Source: Flavobacterium sp. ALJ2 (GTDB lineage: Bacteria > Bacteroidota > Bacteroidia > Flavobacteriales > Flavobacteriaceae). Taken from it: a stretch of 64,000 nt of DNA. Under the pieces are notes generated by a model. It did not search any database, had not been told where the DNA came from, and was given only the letters and a program-made list of their open reading frames with translations. The DNA lies in NCBI RefSeq assembly GCF_015594725.1, contig NZ_JADNRC010000009.1, positions 124,001 to 188,000 of the forward strand, in the 5' to 3' direction. Within the stretch, counting starts at the first letter, position 1, and every line of letters begins with the position of its first letter. Positions 9,515 through 19,010 of the stretch are shown piece by piece. The position numbers and the translations under genes were made by a program.

Positions 9515-9695
9515 AATAAATTGGGGGTTGGTTAATTAAAACAAACGAAATTAACATTTAATTCCAATTATTCAAATTATTTTATAACTAAAAATATATT
9601 TTACGCTTCATTACAAACAATACCCTATTAATATTATAATAAAAACAACTTTTAAAGTCAAAACAGGAAATAGAATTACCGTGATAAACAACAAA

Positions 9696-9726
9696 AAGCT
9701 CTTTCCGTATCAAACGAAAAGAGCTT
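9696..9726 (-). terminator. Rho-independent terminator after the thioredoxin-like gene
   Basis: The stem AAGCTCTTT (9696-9704) pairs with AAAGAGCTT (9718-9726) around a 13-base loop. Read on the minus strand it is followed by TTTTGTTGTTT. It starts about 40 bases past the stop codon of the gene at 9765-10232. Confidence 0.8.
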
Positions 9727-9764
9727 CTTTTATTCTTTAAGAGCTACTTAAGCTAGTACATTAC

Positions 9765-10232
9765 TTACTTTTTGACTGGATTAACAATCCCGTCTGCTAC
9801 TGCAAGCCAAGCTGATGCCCCACCTGCTACATAACCTGTAGTACCAAGTCCCTGAAAATTAACTTTCCCATCCTTGCTCTCAGCTTTAGTAAAATAAACT
9901 GTTGGAAATCCCTGAATTCCAAAAACTTGCTGCAACTCATTGTTTTGAGCTTTAACTTCAGGAGTTTGTGCAGTTCTTCTTGGAAAATCTAACTCCACCA
10001 AAATAACATTATCTTTTGCCCATTTGTTAAACTCTGCAGTTTTTAGAACTTCGCTTTGCAAACGAATACACCAACCACACCAATCGCTTCCTGTAAAAAA
10101 CAATAACATCGGTTTTTTCTCCTTATTACTAACCGCTATAGCCTCTTTTACATCTGTATACCATTTTAGTTCTTGCGCCTGAACAGCAAACGAACCTAAT
10201 ACTAAAAACAATGCAATAAATATATTTTTCAT
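9765..10232 (-). CDS. Periplasmic thioredoxin-family protein (CGWC active site)
   Basis: This 155-residue protein has a cleavable signal peptide (about residues 1-19, ending AVQAQ). A thioredoxin fold follows: the redox motif SDWCGWC is at about residues 50-56 and the cis-Pro loop is GIQGFPTVYF. The architecture (thioredoxin_7/DUF255-like) is typical of Bacteroidota envelope reductases that keep cysteines of secreted proteins reduced. It lies 57 bases downstream of the last peptide transporter on the same strand and could be part of that transcript. A degenerate paralogue follows at 9059. Confidence 0.88.
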   Translation of the reverse strand: MKNIFIALFLVLGSFAVQAQELKWYTDVKEAIAVSNKEKKPMLLFFTGSDWCGWCIRLQSEVLKTAEFNKWAKDNVILVELDFPRRTAQTPEVKAQNNELQQVFGIQGFPTVYFTKAESKDGKVNFQGLGTTGYVAGGASAWLAVADGIVNPVKK

Positions 10233-10289
10233 TTTGATTCTTATTTTTATTTTCCAAATTTAAGGAAAAAATAAACTAGAAAATATTTT

Positions 10290-11774
10290 CTATTTTACTT
10301 CTTGCATTAATTTCTTAATCAATGGTGTACTTACTATTAAAATAATACCTGCTATAAGCGAATAAATTGCCAAATGGTAGTATCCGTCTGTATAAGCGAT
10401 CAACTTAGACATAAGTGTAGTTCCTGTATTCGAATTCGACATTTCTGAACCCAATTTCCCTGCTGCAAATTGTCCAAAAGCACTCGATAAAAACCATAAT
10501 CCCATCATCATTCCAAAAAGTCTTTTAGGAGACAATTTAGTAATAACAGACATTCCGATTGGTCCAATACATAATTCTCCAAGGGTATATACTAAATACC
10601 CTAAAGCAAATACATTAAGCGAACTCAATCCATTTACATCAACAAAGAAACGAGCGCTATAAAAGATAAAGAATCCTGCTGCGAGAAGAATAAATGAGAA
10701 TCCGAATTTCACAACCGTATTTGGCTCAATTTTCCTTTTATAAAGGAATATCCATAATAATCCGATTAGAGGACTAAAAATAATTACGTATAAAGAGTTT
10801 ATACTATTGTTTACCACATTAGGATCTATATTAAAGAACAATAACTGACTAGATAAGTTATCTTTTGCAAACAATGACAACGACCCACCAGATTGCTCAG
10901 AAATAGCCATAAACATAAAATACCCGAAGATGAAGACAAATGCCGCCAATAACTTATATTGTTGCTTACGATCTTTAATTCGCAACAATTCATACAAGAA
11001 ATACAAAAGCGCAACGGCACCAATAGTGTACATGAAATATTCTGTAAAATCAGAATTTATCACCATGATATAAATAAGCGGAATTGCCAATAAAGATCCA
11101 ACATAAACTCCAATCTCATACATATTTCGTTTTTTTGGAGTATGCTTTTCTAACGGTGAGTTACCAATAGGCGCTAAATGTTTCTTTGTTAAAAGAAACG
11201 TAATCACACCAATAATCATAACTATCGCAGCAGAAAGAAAACACAAGCTCCAAGAGTAATTCTTCCCTAAATAAATAGGAATAGCACCACCTAACATTCC
11301 ACCGATGTTAATACCTGCATAAAACATCCCGTATCCTGCATCTCTACGTCCATCATTTTCATGATATAATTCTCCAACCATAGAAGAAACGTTTGGCTTA
11401 AAAAAACCAGTTCCAATAATAGACAGCGTAATACCGTAATAGAAAAAATCATGAGGAGAAGCTGCTATAATTAGGTTTCCTATAATCATAACGATTCCAC
11501 CAAAAAGCAAAGATTTTTTAAATCCTAAAATTTTATCGGCAAAAATACCTCCAATAAAAGTAAAAGCATACACAAATGCCTGTATGGCTCCATATTGCAA
11601 ATTTGCTTTTCCTTCTAATAATCCTAATTGGTCAACCATGAAGAATGCCAAAACACCTCTCATTCCGTAAAAGCAAAAACGCTCCCACATTTCGACTAAA
11701 AACAAATACCATAATTGCTTTGGGTACTTGCCTTTAAAATTTTGTATTTCGTCTAAAGTAATACTCTGTTCCAT
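10290..11774 (-). CDS. POT/PTR-family proton-coupled oligopeptide transporter (third of three)
   Basis: This 494-residue protein has about 12-14 membrane helices. The proton-coupling ExxER-type motif is in EMWERFCFYGMRG near the N terminus, and the PTR2 signature is FYAGINIGGMLGG. Members import di- and tripeptides with protons. It is the most compact of the three tandem copies and lacks the long central soluble insertion of the middle copy. It lies 13 bases downstream of the preceding transporter, so it is clearly operonic. Confidence 0.93.
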   Translation of the reverse strand: MEQSITLDEIQNFKGKYPKQLWYLFLVEMWERFCFYGMRGVLAFFMVDQLGLLEGKANLQYGAIQAFVYAFTFIGGIFADKILGFKKSLLFGGIVMIIGNLIIAASPHDFFYYGITLSIIGTGFFKPNVSSMVGELYHENDGRRDAGYGMFYAGINIGGMLGGAIPIYLGKNYSWSLCFLSAAIVMIIGVITFLLTKKHLAPIGNSPLEKHTPKKRNMYEIGVYVGSLLAIPLIYIMVINSDFTEYFMYTIGAVALLYFLYELLRIKDRKQQYKLLAAFVFIFGYFMFMAISEQSGGSLSLFAKDNLSSQLLFFNIDPNVVNNSINSLYVIIFSPLIGLLWIFLYKRKIEPNTVVKFGFSFILLAAGFFIFYSARFFVDVNGLSSLNVFALGYLVYTLGELCIGPIGMSVITKLSPKRLFGMMMGLWFLSSAFGQFAAGKLGSEMSNSNTGTTLMSKLIAYTDGYYHLAIYSLIAGIILIVSTPLIKKLMQEVK

Positions 11775-11787
11775 TTATTTATAATAA

Positions 11788-13446
11788 TTAATTGATCCCG
11801 TGATCTTTCATCACTTTGTTTAAGTTTTTTACCAAAGCAAACATTAATACTGTTGCAAACATCAATAAACCAAAGTTCACCCAAAAAAAGTTTATTTTAT
11901 CATCATATTGATCCCACATACTAGCCAAAACACCACTTAATTTGTTTCCGATTGACGTTGACAAAAACCAACCTCCCATCATTAATGCTGTAATATTTTT
12001 TGGAGATAATTTAGATACAATTGACAATCCCATGGGACTCAAAAACAACTCTCCAATAGTTATAATTCCATAATTAGCAACCAACCACCAAACAGAAACT
12101 TTTTCGGCTCCATTACCTCCTATATGAACTGCTGCAATCATTACTAAAACAGATAATGCTGAAATCAGTAATCCAAATGCAATTTTGGTTGGTGTACTTG
12201 GTTCTCTTTTTCTATTACGCAAAAAAGTAAAAAATGCCACAATCAAAGGTGTCAAAATAATTACCCAGCCAGGATTTATCGATTGACTTAAATTAGTCGC
12301 CCAGATAGAAACTGTTGCTCCTTCTGTTGGTTTTTTGTCCTCTGCAACATTTCTAAAATAAACTGGATAATCTACTGTTTTGACTACTTTTCCATTTTCT
12401 TTCTGAAGTCTAAAACTAGCATCATATAATTCTGTTGAGTCTTTCGTGAACTTAACCTCTTTAGCTAATTTTAAATTATTAAAAACAGTTTGTGTTGTTC
12501 CAGTAATTTCTCTGTCTGTATAACGATCTGCCCATGTAGTTAGTGCTGATCCGTTCAACTTAAAAACTGCCCAAAATAAAATAACCACGGCAAAAATAGA
12601 AAGCAATGCTCCTATTTGTCGTTTATCTTCTACTTTAGCTTTAAAATATAAACTTCCGTAAAAATAAATTACAGGAATGCATGCAAAAATAAATGCATCT
12701 GTACTGTCTGAACCAAAAATTGAACTATCTAAATTCATATCAGATTGTACTCCTTTTAGCAACCAACCTATAACTCCAAATACAATAGATGGAACAAGAA
12801 TGTACAATACAATTTTTGAAAATGGCATGTCGCCTTCTTGAATTCCTTTTTTATCTGTTTTATTACCATAATGTTTTGTACCTAAAATAAAAACAATTAC
12901 ACCAATAAACATTCCTAATCCTGCGGCCATAAAAGCAAAATGCCATCCTAAAAGGATTTGTAAAGCTGCTCCAAAGAAATTACAAATGAAAGCTCCCACA
13001 TTTATTCCCATATAGAAAATATTGTATCCTTCATCTTTCTTATCCTTATATTTATCTTCATCATAGAAATTTCCTAGAAGTGTAGAAATATTAGGTTTAA
13101 AAAAACCATTCCCTATAATAACCAGTGTCATCGCTACATATAGCATTGTTAAACTATGAATTCCCATCATAAAATAACCTACTCCCATCATTAATCCTCC
13201 AAGAATGATCGAATTTTTATATCCTAAATACCTATCTGCAACCAAACCACCAATAAAAGGAGTCAGAAACACAAGTGCTATAAAAGTTCCATACAAATCA
13301 GAAGCTTCTTTCTCGGTCATAGCAAACCCAGCCTCTACATCTTTTAGATATAGAGTAAAAATTCCAATCATTAAATAATAACCAAAACGTTCCCACATTT
13401 CAGATAAAAATAAAAAAGGCAATGCTTTTGGGTGATTTTTCCACAT
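11788..13446 (-). CDS. POT/PTR-family oligopeptide transporter with a soluble insertion (second of three)
   Basis: This 552-residue transporter has EMWERFGYYLMIG at the N terminus and FYMGINVGAFICN as the PTR2 signature. Between membrane helices at about residues 300-385 it carries a polar, charged insertion (around TDREITGTTQTVFNN to VAEDKKPTEG). The two flanking paralogues lack this, so it probably forms an extra periplasmic domain. It is separated from the upstream transporter by a 77-base gap with a terminator-like hairpin, and sits only 13 bases from the downstream one. Confidence 0.92.
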   Translation of the reverse strand: MWKNHPKALPFLFLSEMWERFGYYLMIGIFTLYLKDVEAGFAMTEKEASDLYGTFIALVFLTPFIGGLVADRYLGYKNSIILGGLMMGVGYFMMGIHSLTMLYVAMTLVIIGNGFFKPNISTLLGNFYDEDKYKDKKDEGYNIFYMGINVGAFICNFFGAALQILLGWHFAFMAAGLGMFIGVIVFILGTKHYGNKTDKKGIQEGDMPFSKIVLYILVPSIVFGVIGWLLKGVQSDMNLDSSIFGSDSTDAFIFACIPVIYFYGSLYFKAKVEDKRQIGALLSIFAVVILFWAVFKLNGSALTTWADRYTDREITGTTQTVFNNLKLAKEVKFTKDSTELYDASFRLQKENGKVVKTVDYPVYFRNVAEDKKPTEGATVSIWATNLSQSINPGWVIILTPLIVAFFTFLRNRKREPSTPTKIAFGLLISALSVLVMIAAVHIGGNGAEKVSVWWLVANYGIITIGELFLSPMGLSIVSKLSPKNITALMMGGWFLSTSIGNKLSGVLASMWDQYDDKINFFWVNFGLLMFATVLMFALVKNLNKVMKDHGIN

Positions 13447-13472
13447 AATAAAATTGGTTCAAAATTAAAAAA

Positions 13473-13503
13473 ATTACCTACCCAAATAAATCGGATAGGT
13501 AAT
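13473..13503 (-). terminator. Terminator-like hairpin between the first and second peptide transporter genes
   Basis: Perfect ATTACCTA/TAGGTAAT arms (13473-13480, 13496-13503) extend through an inner CC/GG pair. On the minus strand they are followed by a T-run. The hairpin lies inside the presumed operon, so it probably reduces readthrough from the first transporter gene into the other two. Confidence 0.65.
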
Positions 13504-13523
13504 AAGTATTAAGGTTTTAATTA

Positions 13524-15215
13524 TTAACGAATGCCATGCATCATTTTCTTTAATAAAGGAGTTAACGCAAATAAAACAACTGCTGCAATCCCTGTTAAAA
13601 TAACAAAGACCATGAAGAACTCAAAAAGATTATGAATTTCAAAACCAGCAAAAACCGGGTTTGTTGCACTTATTTGGTTTGCTTCTAGAATCTTTAATTG
13701 TTCTGGAGTAGCAACTACTGCTTTGTCTAAAATAGGTTGCAAGTCTATTCCTAAACCTTTTGCTTTTATAAATTTCTCACCTGTAGCAGGCATGATAGAT
13801 CCTAATGTTCCTGATAAAGCATATCCTGCAGCATTAGACAAGAAAAACACTCCGAAAAGTAATGATGAAAAACGTTTTGGTGATAATTTCCCTACCAAAG
13901 ACAATCCTATTGGTGACAAACATAACTCCGCAAAAGTTTGAATTAAATATAAAAGAATTAACCATTTTATAGCTAGAAGCCCACTGTTACCAAGGTCTTT
14001 TACATTGTAAGCTATTATAAAATAACTTAATGCAATCAATCCTAAACCTATCGCTTGTTTTACTGGAGATATTGGTTCTTTTCCTTTTTCTCTTAATTTA
14101 TCCCATAATATACTAAAAGGTAAAGCGAAAGCAAAAACGAAGATACCATTAAAGACCTGAACCATTGAAGCAGGCATCTGCCATCCAAACATAAAAGTTC
14201 TATCTGTTTGGTTTGCAGCAATAAATGTCAATGATGATCCTGCTTGCTCAAAAGCTGCCCAGAAAAATATAATAAAAAATGCTACAATATAGATTACAAA
14301 AATTCTATCTCTCTCTATTTTTGTTAATGAGCTATCTGAAATAATCAATCCAGCCAATGTTAATCCACTAGCGTAAATGATTGGATAAATTAATGTTTTT
14401 ATAAAGTTATCTCCATCTAAAAGGTAACGGAAAGCAAAAAACAAAATCACAAATGCTATAACTGCACCAACTAAAGCTTGTGTAGAGAAAACCGCTTTTT
14501 GAGCTTCTCCTTCTTCATAATCTGTCACATCATTCTTAGAAGGCAAACCTCCTAATGGCTTTCCTTCTGGAGTAACCACATATTTGTTTTTCAATACAAA
14601 GAAAACACCAGTTCCAATTAGCATAGCAATAGATGCTGCTAAAAACCCCCATTTAAAAGCATGTATATTCTGAACACCGTTTACTACTTCGTCACCTAAA
14701 TAAGGACATATTGTTTGTCCTAAAAAAGCACCTAAATTGATTCCCATGTAGAAAATCGTAAAAGCTGTATCTAATTTTGTTTTTTCTTGTTTTGGATACA
14801 AGCTTCCCACCATGCTTGAAATATTTGGCTTAAAAAATCCATTTCCAAAAATAATAATTCCTAATGCAGACCACATTAAGATATTTGCTAAACTCATATT
14901 TGAACCAAAAACGCTCGCACTAACAAACAAGAAAAGCTGACCTATAGCCATCATCAATCCGCCTAGTAAAATACAATTTCTGTTCCCAAAAAAACGATCG
15001 GCAACAAATCCACCCAACATCGGTGTCAAATAACAAAGTCCCAAGAAGCCTCCATAAATCAATGCTGCATCTGATTCTTTCATCAATAACGAGTTTACCA
15101 AAAATAAGGTAAGAATTGCTCGCATTCCGTAAAAATTAAACCGCTCCCACATCTCTGTTCCAAACAATACCCAAAGTCCTTTTGGATGCGCGGTTTTCAC
15201 TTTTGTTTCTTTCAT
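13524..15215 (-). CDS. POT/PTR-family oligopeptide transporter (first of three)
   Basis: This 563-residue proton-coupled peptide transporter has EMWERFNFYGMRAIL near the N terminus and FYMGINLGAFLGQ as the PTR2 signature. A C-terminal cytoplasmic or periplasmic loop of about 55 residues before the last helix (around PATGEKFIKAKGLG) is absent from its two neighbours. It lies 37 bases downstream of the dipeptidyl-peptidase gene on the same strand. The likely job is to import the dipeptides that enzyme releases. Confidence 0.93.
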   Translation of the reverse strand: MKETKVKTAHPKGLWVLFGTEMWERFNFYGMRAILTLFLVNSLLMKESDAALIYGGFLGLCYLTPMLGGFVADRFFGNRNCILLGGLMMAIGQLFLFVSASVFGSNMSLANILMWSALGIIIFGNGFFKPNISSMVGSLYPKQEKTKLDTAFTIFYMGINLGAFLGQTICPYLGDEVVNGVQNIHAFKWGFLAASIAMLIGTGVFFVLKNKYVVTPEGKPLGGLPSKNDVTDYEEGEAQKAVFSTQALVGAVIAFVILFFAFRYLLDGDNFIKTLIYPIIYASGLTLAGLIISDSSLTKIERDRIFVIYIVAFFIIFFWAAFEQAGSSLTFIAANQTDRTFMFGWQMPASMVQVFNGIFVFAFALPFSILWDKLREKGKEPISPVKQAIGLGLIALSYFIIAYNVKDLGNSGLLAIKWLILLYLIQTFAELCLSPIGLSLVGKLSPKRFSSLLFGVFFLSNAAGYALSGTLGSIMPATGEKFIKAKGLGIDLQPILDKAVVATPEQLKILEANQISATNPVFAGFEIHNLFEFFMVFVILTGIAAVVLFALTPLLKKMMHGIR

Positions 15216-15252
15216 ATTATTTAATATTATATTTAGGTTAATTAGATTTTAA

Positions 15253-17421
15253 TTAAAGATTTTCCTTGATAAAGTTAGTCATTTTAGTATAAAGCTGAAC
15301 TCTTGTCTTTCCGCCATAAATACCGTGATCTTTATCTGGATAAATTTGTGAATCAAATTGTTTATTAGCTTGTATTAACGCCTCCATCATTTGCATAGTG
15401 TTTTGTACATGCACATTGTCATCTGCTGATCCATGAATTAAAAGAAACTTGCCTTTTAATTTATCAACATGATTAATAGGAGAGTTATTATCATAACCAC
15501 TTGCGTTCTCCTGAGGAGTCTGCATATACCTTTCTGTATAAACTGAATCATAAAATCTCCAATTAGTAACTGGAGCAACAGCTATAGCCATTTTAAAAAC
15601 GTCGTTTCCTTGGAAGATACAGTTCGAAGCCATAAATCCACCATAACTCCATCCGAAAATTCCAATTCTAGAAGCATCAACATAAGAATAATTACCGATA
15701 ACTTTAGCTGCATCAATTTGATCTTCAACTTCGTATTTCCCTAATTGCAATTGTGTTACTTTTTTGAATTCAGCACCTTTAAATCCAGTTCCTCTACCGT
15801 CTACACAGGCAACTATATAACCTTGTTGCGTTAGCATTTCGAACCAGTAATCATTAGAGTTATTCCATTGATTTGCGACTTGTTGAGAACCTGGACCTGA
15901 ATATTGAAACATAAAAACAGGATATTTTTTAGCAGGATCAAAATCTTTTGGCTTTAAGATCCATGCATTCAACTCATTTCCCTTAGCTGTTTTTAGGACT
16001 AAAAATTCTTTTGTAGCAAGATTATAGGCTTTTAAGCTAGAAGCAAGTGCTTCGTTATTCTCTATAACTTGTAATTCTTTTCCAGCTTTTGCCTCGTTAA
16101 GAGTAAAAGTTGTAGGCTGAGATGCACTTGAGAATGTATTAATGTAGTATTGAAAATTTGGGCTGAAGGTTGCCTTACTAGTACCTACGTTTTTAGATAA
16201 ACGCACTTTGTTTTTTCCGTCAAGAGCAATTCGGTAAATATCACGATTGATTGACCCATTTTCTGTAGATTGATAGAAAACAGTTTTTGTTTTCTCATCA
16301 AATCCGTAATATGAAGTTACTTCCCAATTTCCTTTAGTAACTTGATTTTTAAGCTTTCCTGTTTTATCATATAAATAGATATGATTAAAACCATCTTTTT
16401 CACTAGTCCAGATAAAACTATTGTCTTTTAAGAAAGTTAAGTTATCTGTAACATCAATATAAGCTTTATCTTTTTCATTAAGAACCACTTTTGAAGCTCC
16501 TGAAGCACCATCAACAAACAATAAATCTAAATTATTCTGATGACGGTTTAACACCTGAGCCGACAATGTATTAGTATCATTTGTCCACTTGATCCTTGCA
16601 ATATAAAAGTCGTTATAATTTCCTAACTTAACTTCTTTAGTATCATTTGCGGCTGCATCATATATATGTAACGAAACTACTGCATTTTTTTCTCCTGCTT
16701 TAGGATATTTAAAAGTCTCAATTGTAGGATACAAATCGGTTTTAAAAATCGACATTGAGAACTCAGGAACCATACTCTCATCAAAACGGATATAAGCTAG
16801 TTTCTTACTGTCTTTGCTCCAATCGAAAGCCCGGACAAAAGCAAACTCTTCTTCATAAACCCAATCCGTAATACCATTGATTATCGAATTTTTCTTCCCA
16901 TCAGCTGTAATCTGAGTCGATTTTTTAGAAGCTAAATCATATACATATAAATTATTCTCTTTTGCGTAGGCTATTTTCTGTCCATCAGGTGAAAAAGTCG
17001 GCTCTTGAACCTGAAAATCAAAAAGCTTTGTTAACTCTTTTGTATCTATATTATATAAATAATAATCTGCTGTAAACGAATGGCGGAAGATTTTGGTAGA
17101 ATTACAAGCCAGTAAAATCTTTTTTTCTGATACATCAAAAGTATAACTATTAATCATCGGTAACTCTCTATGATTTTTTGTATCAATTAGAGTTGTCACT
17201 TTTTTTAATGTAGCATAATCATATAAATCTATTTGCATGCTCCTACTCGGCCTATCAAAATTAAGTACAGTATACTGATTGGTATTTTGTAGTGATTGTA
17301 GTTTAAACATTTCTTTAGTTCGAAATATTCCACTAAAAACGTCATCTACAGTAATTTTTTGTTGACCAAAAACAGTAAAACAAATAAATAAAAATAATGC
17401 GGTAAATTTTCTGGTATTCAT
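15253..17421 (-). CDS. Dipeptidyl-peptidase IV, prolyl oligopeptidase family S9B
   Basis: This 722-residue secreted protease has a signal peptide ending TVFGQQ. An N-terminal beta-propeller (about residues 30-480) contains the DPP IV double-glutamate motif WVYEEE, which anchors the free N terminus of the substrate. The alpha/beta-hydrolase domain has Ser592 in GWSYGG, Asp667/668 in GSADDNVH and His699 in KDHGIYGG, a complete catalytic triad. It removes X-Pro or X-Ala dipeptides from peptide N termini in the periplasm. The three downstream POT transporters make a coherent peptide-utilisation operon. Confidence 0.94.
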   Translation of the reverse strand: MNTRKFTALFLFICFTVFGQQKITVDDVFSGIFRTKEMFKLQSLQNTNQYTVLNFDRPSRSMQIDLYDYATLKKVTTLIDTKNHRELPMINSYTFDVSEKKILLACNSTKIFRHSFTADYYLYNIDTKELTKLFDFQVQEPTFSPDGQKIAYAKENNLYVYDLASKKSTQITADGKKNSIINGITDWVYEEEFAFVRAFDWSKDSKKLAYIRFDESMVPEFSMSIFKTDLYPTIETFKYPKAGEKNAVVSLHIYDAAANDTKEVKLGNYNDFYIARIKWTNDTNTLSAQVLNRHQNNLDLLFVDGASGASKVVLNEKDKAYIDVTDNLTFLKDNSFIWTSEKDGFNHIYLYDKTGKLKNQVTKGNWEVTSYYGFDEKTKTVFYQSTENGSINRDIYRIALDGKNKVRLSKNVGTSKATFSPNFQYYINTFSSASQPTTFTLNEAKAGKELQVIENNEALASSLKAYNLATKEFLVLKTAKGNELNAWILKPKDFDPAKKYPVFMFQYSGPGSQQVANQWNNSNDYWFEMLTQQGYIVACVDGRGTGFKGAEFKKVTQLQLGKYEVEDQIDAAKVIGNYSYVDASRIGIFGWSYGGFMASNCIFQGNDVFKMAIAVAPVTNWRFYDSVYTERYMQTPQENASGYDNNSPINHVDKLKGKFLLIHGSADDNVHVQNTMQMMEALIQANKQFDSQIYPDKDHGIYGGKTRVQLYTKMTNFIKENL

Positions 17422-17565
17422 ACAAATGAGTTAAATATAAAAAAGAGCCCAATTTTAGTGAAAAAAATACACATAATATACATTTCAAGTGTTAAATGTT
17501 AAGAAATTGGTTTTTTGTTTTATTCAATGTCCTCAATTACATTACAAACAAAACCGTTAAAATGG

Positions 17566-17573
17566 TATCTTTG
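17566..17573 (+). promoter_or_regulatory. -7 promoter element of the HMG-CoA reductase gene
   Basis: TATCTTTG, an exact TAnnTTTG match, lies 30 bases before the ATG at 17603. The same octamer stands upstream of mvaD (58090), lpxB (4778) and the pseudouridine synthase (62116). No clear -33 box is seen. Confidence 0.6.
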
Positions 17574-17602
17574 CAGCAATACTACCTTTTAATCAATTGA
17601 GA

Positions 17603-18919
17603 ATGAACAACGCCGTTGCTGGATTTTCTAAATTATCCAAAGAAGAAAAAATTAACTGGATTTCAAAAAAGTACTTTTCAACACCAGAAAAAGCAATTTT
17701 TTTACTTAAAAGTTACTGGAACACGGATCAAAAATTACAGAAACTACATGATGAATTCATCGAAAACACCATAACTAATTTTTATATTCCGCTTGGCATA
17801 GCTCCAAACTTCCTAATTAACGATAAATTTACCACAATACCAATGGCAATCGAAGAGAGTTCGGTTGTTGCAGCAGCTTCAAAAGCAGCCAAGTTTTGGT
17901 CAACTCGTGGTGGGTTTAAAGCTACAGTCATCAATACTGAAAAAATAGGTCAGGTACATTTTACCTTTAATGGTGATGTTTCAAAACTGAACTTGTTTTT
18001 TGCACAAACAAAAAGCAAATTCTTTAGCGATACCGAAAATATAACCAAAAACATGCAACAACGTGGTGGCGGAATTCTTGATATTGTTCTAAAAGACAAA
18101 ACCAATTTATTACCAAATTACTTTCAGCTTCATGCAACCTTTGAAACTAAAGATAGCATGGGAGCCAATTTTATAAATTCATGTTTAGAACAATTTGCTA
18201 AAACGTTAAAAGATGCCTCGCAGGAATATGAGTTGTTTACAGAAGCTAATGAAGAAGTAAAAGTCATCATGAGCATCCTCTCCAACTATGTTCCAAACTG
18301 CATTGTAAGAGCTGAAGTTTCATGTACTGTAGATGAATTGGCCGAAAAACACATTCCAAATCCTCTGGAATTTGCCGAACGTTTTGTTCAAGCTGTACAA
18401 ATTGCAGAAGTGGAACCATTCCGCGCCGTGACCCACAATAAAGGAATCATGAATGGTGCCGATGCCGTAATACTTGCCACAGGAAATGATTTCCGTGCTG
18501 TCGAAGCAGGAGTTCATGCCTATGCATCTAGAAACGGACAATATTCAAGCTTATCACATGCTAAAATCGAAGATGGAATTTTCACATTCTGGCTAGACAT
18601 GCCTCTAGCTTTGGGAACTGTTGGCGGACTAACATCTTTACATCCTCTAGTAAAATTTTCATTACAAATGCTAGAAAATCCATCAGCTCCACAGTTAATG
18701 CAGATCGTTGCTGTTGCAGGATTAGCACAAAACTTTGCTGCATTACGCTCTCTAACCACTACTGGAATTCAAGAGGGACATATGAAGATGCACATCAATA
18801 ACATCATCAATCAATTTGCTGCTGATGACAACGAACGTATTTTGATCAAAAATCATTTTAAAAACCACACCATATCACATAGTTCAGTAGTTGATTTTAT
18901 TGAAAACTTAAGAAAATAA
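17603..18919 (+). CDS. mvaA: Hydroxymethylglutaryl-CoA reductase, class II type
   Basis: This 438-residue enzyme makes mevalonate from HMG-CoA, the committing step of the mevalonate route. Visible motifs are PMAIEESSVVAAASKAAKFW (catalytic Glu at 84/85), NKGIMNGADAV (catalytic Lys), ATGNDFRAVEAG (catalytic Asp) and EGHMKMH near the C terminus with the catalytic His. The overall pattern follows bacterial class II enzymes such as that of Pseudomonas mevalonii, although here the role must be biosynthetic. I chose the ATG at 17603 over the in-frame TTG at 17597. It is followed by a GHMP kinase gene after 91 bases. Confidence 0.95.
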   Translation: MNNAVAGFSKLSKEEKINWISKKYFSTPEKAIFLLKSYWNTDQKLQKLHDEFIENTITNFYIPLGIAPNFLINDKFTTIPMAIEESSVVAAASKAAKFWSTRGGFKATVINTEKIGQVHFTFNGDVSKLNLFFAQTKSKFFSDTENITKNMQQRGGGILDIVLKDKTNLLPNYFQLHATFETKDSMGANFINSCLEQFAKTLKDASQEYELFTEANEEVKVIMSILSNYVPNCIVRAEVSCTVDELAEKHIPNPLEFAERFVQAVQIAEVEPFRAVTHNKGIMNGADAVILATGNDFRAVEAGVHAYASRNGQYSSLSHAKIEDGIFTFWLDMPLALGTVGGLTSLHPLVKFSLQMLENPSAPQLMQIVAVAGLAQNFAALRSLTTTGIQEGHMKMHINNIINQFAADDNERILIKNHFKNHTISHSSVVDFIENLRK

Positions 18920-18924
18920 TAAGG

Positions 18925-18998
18925 AGCCATTCCCGCTGTACGTTATATCTTTATGTTTTTAAAGACAAAACACAAAGGACACTACTGCCATCGGGGCT
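18925..18998. repeat. Candidate dispersed intergenic repeat (AGCCATTCCCG ... CGGGGCT)
   Basis: This 74-base, locally GC-richer block is framed by AGCCATTCCCG on the left and ATCGGGGCT on the right, which pair imperfectly. The interior (TTTATGTTTTT ... CAAAACACAAAGG) also pairs weakly. It resembles an intergenic element I associate with Flavobacterium genomes, but only one copy lies in this window, so repeat status rests on memory. It sits between HMG-CoA reductase and the GHMP kinase. Confidence 0.45.
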
Positions 18999-19010
18999 AA
19001 AAATAAATGC

